Source: Nitrospirota bacterium (GTDB lineage Bacteria; Nitrospirota; Thermodesulfovibrionia; Thermodesulfovibrionales; UBA6898). From it: a stretch of DNA of 14,931 bases. Position numbers and translations under genes: made by a program. Below the pieces are notes generated by a model that was not told the DNA's origin, did not search any database, and worked only from the letters and a program-made list of their open reading frames with translations. Location: the NCBI GenBank assembly GCA_029858145.1, contig JAOUFP010000016.1, forward strand, positions 1 through 14,931, given 5' to 3'. How positions within the stretch are numbered: position 1 is the first letter of the stretch; every line of letters starts with the position of its first letter. This document shows, in pieces, positions 13,469 to 14,931 of the stretch.

Positions 13469-14340
13469 TCGCACCATATGCGCTGAAACTTGCAGTCCAG
13501 AGTCTGCTGAAGGAAAAATGGATAAATCTTCTTTCGGTCATGACCATAGGGGCCGGACTTCTCATTATCAGTGTCAGCTTTTTCGCCCTTTACAACATCG
13601 ACATCGCGACAAAGAAATTGCCGAAAAAATTCTCGATGAACGTCTATCTCGACAACAATCTGCAGCAAGACAGGCTTGACTCCATCATGGATGCCATCAG
13701 GAAAAACAGGGCTGTGCTGTCTGTCAGATATATTTCAAAAGACGAGGCGATGAAGGAGCTGAAATCGTACCTCAAGAATTCAGATTATATCCTCGAGGGG
13801 CTTGAGGAAAATCCCCTGCCGGACTCTCTGGAAATAAAGCTGAGAAAAGATGCTACCGGACGGGAAACAGCACAGCAGCTTGCCAGGGAGGCCCTCAAAA
13901 TAAAAGGGGTAGCAGAGGTAGACTATGGAGAAAATTTCCTTACTACCCTTACTGCCATAAAAAAAGGCTTTAATGCGATAGGGCTGGTTTTTGCGGTAAT
14001 CCTTTCGACCGGCATCATTTTCGTCTGCTACAGTACGGTCAAAATACTCTTCTACCGGAGGACCGAGGAGATTGAAACATTTAAGCTTCTCGGCGCCACA
14101 AAAGGCTTCATCAGGACCCCTTTCCTGATCGAGGGAGCTTTTATCGGCGCTTGCGGAGGGTTGCTCAGTCTCGCGGGATGTTTTTCCCTTTACTATACCG
14201 TCCTCCTTCGTCTCAGCGTCACGATGCCGGTATTCAAGGCAGTACTCTTCCCTGCAAATCTTTTTCTCCCCCTGCCGGTCATCGGAATGCTGCTTGGGTT
14301 AGCCGGCGCAACGATAGCGCTGGGAAGGATAAGGTACTGA
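13465..14340 (+). CDS. ftsX: Cell division protein FtsX
   Basis: FtsX is the membrane half of FtsEX and carries ATP-driven motion to the periplasm. The 291-residue product shows the expected topology: cytoplasmic N-terminus (IAPYALKLAVQSLLKEKWIN), membrane segment 1 (about 21-43), a periplasmic domain (about 45-165, with NVYLDNNL, ISKDEAMKEL and EENPLPDSLEI), then three further membrane segments (about 172-194, 218-245 and 265-286). The periplasmic domain should bind the EnvC-like partner encoded next. The frame overlaps ftsE by 4 bases, and its stop shares one base with the next start. Confidence 0.97.
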   Translation: MIAPYALKLAVQSLLKEKWINLLSVMTIGAGLLIISVSFFALYNIDIATKKLPKKFSMNVYLDNNLQQDRLDSIMDAIRKNRAVLSVRYISKDEAMKELKSYLKNSDYILEGLEENPLPDSLEIKLRKDATGRETAQQLAREALKIKGVAEVDYGENFLTTLTAIKKGFNAIGLVFAVILSTGIIFVCYSTVKILFYRRTEEIETFKLLGATKGFIRTPFLIEGAFIGACGGLLSLAGCFSLYYTVLLRLSVTMPVFKAVLFPANLFLPLPVIGMLLGLAGATIALGRIRY

Positions 14341-14931
14341 TGTTTGTAGTCCTCGTGTTTGTCCTTCTCCTGTTTTTTCCTTCTGTTTCGAACACAACAG
14401 CCCCTGAAGAAGAATTCAAAAAAATACAGGAGCAGATTCAGGAGCAGAAAAGAAAGCTGTCCGAAACCCTGCTGCGCGAATCGTCGGTTTTAAACGAACT
14501 CGACAGCGTCAGCCTGAAACTGAGCATAGCCGAAGCAGAGCTGAGAAAACAAAGAAGGATCCTGAGGCAGACCGAATCGGAAATAGATGAGGTCAACAAG
14601 GAAATCGCGAAAACCAGGGAAAGTCTCGACAGGCAGAAAGAGTGGCTCGCGAGAAAACTCAGGATCATGCAAAGATACGGTTACGCGGGAGATATGGTGA
14701 TGATCCTCATGAGCGCTGAAGACATTCCACGGATGATGCGGGTCTGGAAATACCTGGAAAGTCTGACGCGTTACGAGCATGCTGTCCTCAGCAGCTACCG
14801 CGCCAATCTCAGGGCCCTTGATGAAAAATCGGAGAGACTCCGGGTGCTCATGGCAGAACTCGAAAAAAATGCGGAAAAGGTAAAAACAAGAGAAGGGGAG
14901 ATGGCGGAGAAGAAAGAGAAAAGGAAATGCT
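14340..14931 (+). CDS. EnvC-like murein hydrolase activator, N-terminal part (gene runs off right edge)
   Basis: The first 197 residues are visible. A hydrophobic signal segment (MFVVLVFVLLLFFPSVS) is followed by a long charged coiled coil: heptad-rich stretches from about residue 24 to 105, a break with RYGYAGDMVMILMSAEDIP (about 113-131), then a second coil to the edge. That arrangement is typical of EnvC-type proteins, whose coiled coil docks on FtsX and whose C-terminal LytM/M23 domain, off the window here, activates amidases. The start ATG shares one base with the ftsX stop (TGATG) and has AAGG before it. It is odd that the signal peptide has no positive charge before its hydrophobic core; no alternative upstream start is available. 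An M23 peptidase of another subtype is the main alternative. Confidence 0.88.
   Translation, partial: MFVVLVFVLLLFFPSVSNTTAPEEEFKKIQEQIQEQKRKLSETLLRESSVLNELDSVSLKLSIAEAELRKQRRILRQTESEIDEVNKEIAKTRESLDRQKEWLARKLRIMQRYGYAGDMVMILMSAEDIPRMMRVWKYLESLTRYEHAVLSSYRANLRALDEKSERLRVLMAELEKNAEKVKTREGEMAEKKEKRKC

Noticed and set aside
1..14931. Defence system, prophage, integron or CRISPR
   Set aside because: No transposase, integrase, nuclease-effector pair, phage gene or repeat-spacer array was seen; the RadC alone does not indicate a mobile island.

Overview
This window comes from a bacterial chromosome, almost certainly a Gram-negative one: it has FtsEX with an EnvC-like activator, a single-spanning LepB and a DUF4845-like envelope protein. 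Base composition is moderate. The style of the proteins (Ser-Glu-His-type PurL, RibBA with a Gln in the DHBP-synthase histidine motif, RadC of the type seen in Firmicutes and deltaproteobacteria) and the dispersed palindromic and heptamer repeats fit Nitrospirota or a deltaproteobacterial lineage. That placement is inference, not proof. The window holds no rRNA, tRNA, CRISPR array, transposase or phage gene. Nearly all of it is housekeeping DNA.

Layout, left to right. (1) 1-2986, minus strand: a purine operon, purB then a 61-codon PurS-like gene then purL (cut by the window edge). (2) 3279-4076, minus: radC, preceded by a short upstream ORF with a much better ribosome site than radC itself. 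(3) 4077-4416: a gap holding a 141-bp element bounded by perfect 15-bp inverted repeats. (4) 4417-11724, minus: one long, tightly packed run read in the order ROK sugar kinase, lepA, lepB, DUF4845-like gene, ribE, ribBA, ribH, nusB, metallophosphoesterase. Several junctions are 4-bp ATGA overlaps or abutting codons. (5) 11725-11838: a divergent promoter region. (6) 11839-12171, plus: an ArsR-type repressor, apparently read from a leaderless transcript. (7) 12172-12409: a gap with palindromes and a promoter. (8) 12410-14931, plus: a small conserved protein of unknown function, ftsE, ftsX and an EnvC-like murein hydrolase activator (cut by the edge).

How the genes fit together. The purine genes serve IMP/AMP synthesis. 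ribE, ribBA and ribH supply three of the four classical riboflavin steps; ribD is not here, and no FMN riboswitch is visible. lepA (translation), lepB (signal peptide cleavage) and nusB (rRNA antitermination) share that transcript. The ftsEX-envC set controls septal peptidoglycan splitting.

The most unusual things are structural. A 7-bp tandem repeat (GTGACGA-like) appears twice: in frame inside purL, where three units equal seven codons, and as an inverted pair that fills the ribH-nusB gap. There is also the 141-bp inverted-repeat element, a His-to-Gln change at the metal ligand of DHBP synthase, an apparently shortened PurS, and an uncharacterised gene at the head of the ftsEX operon. I did not find a convincing new multi-gene system.
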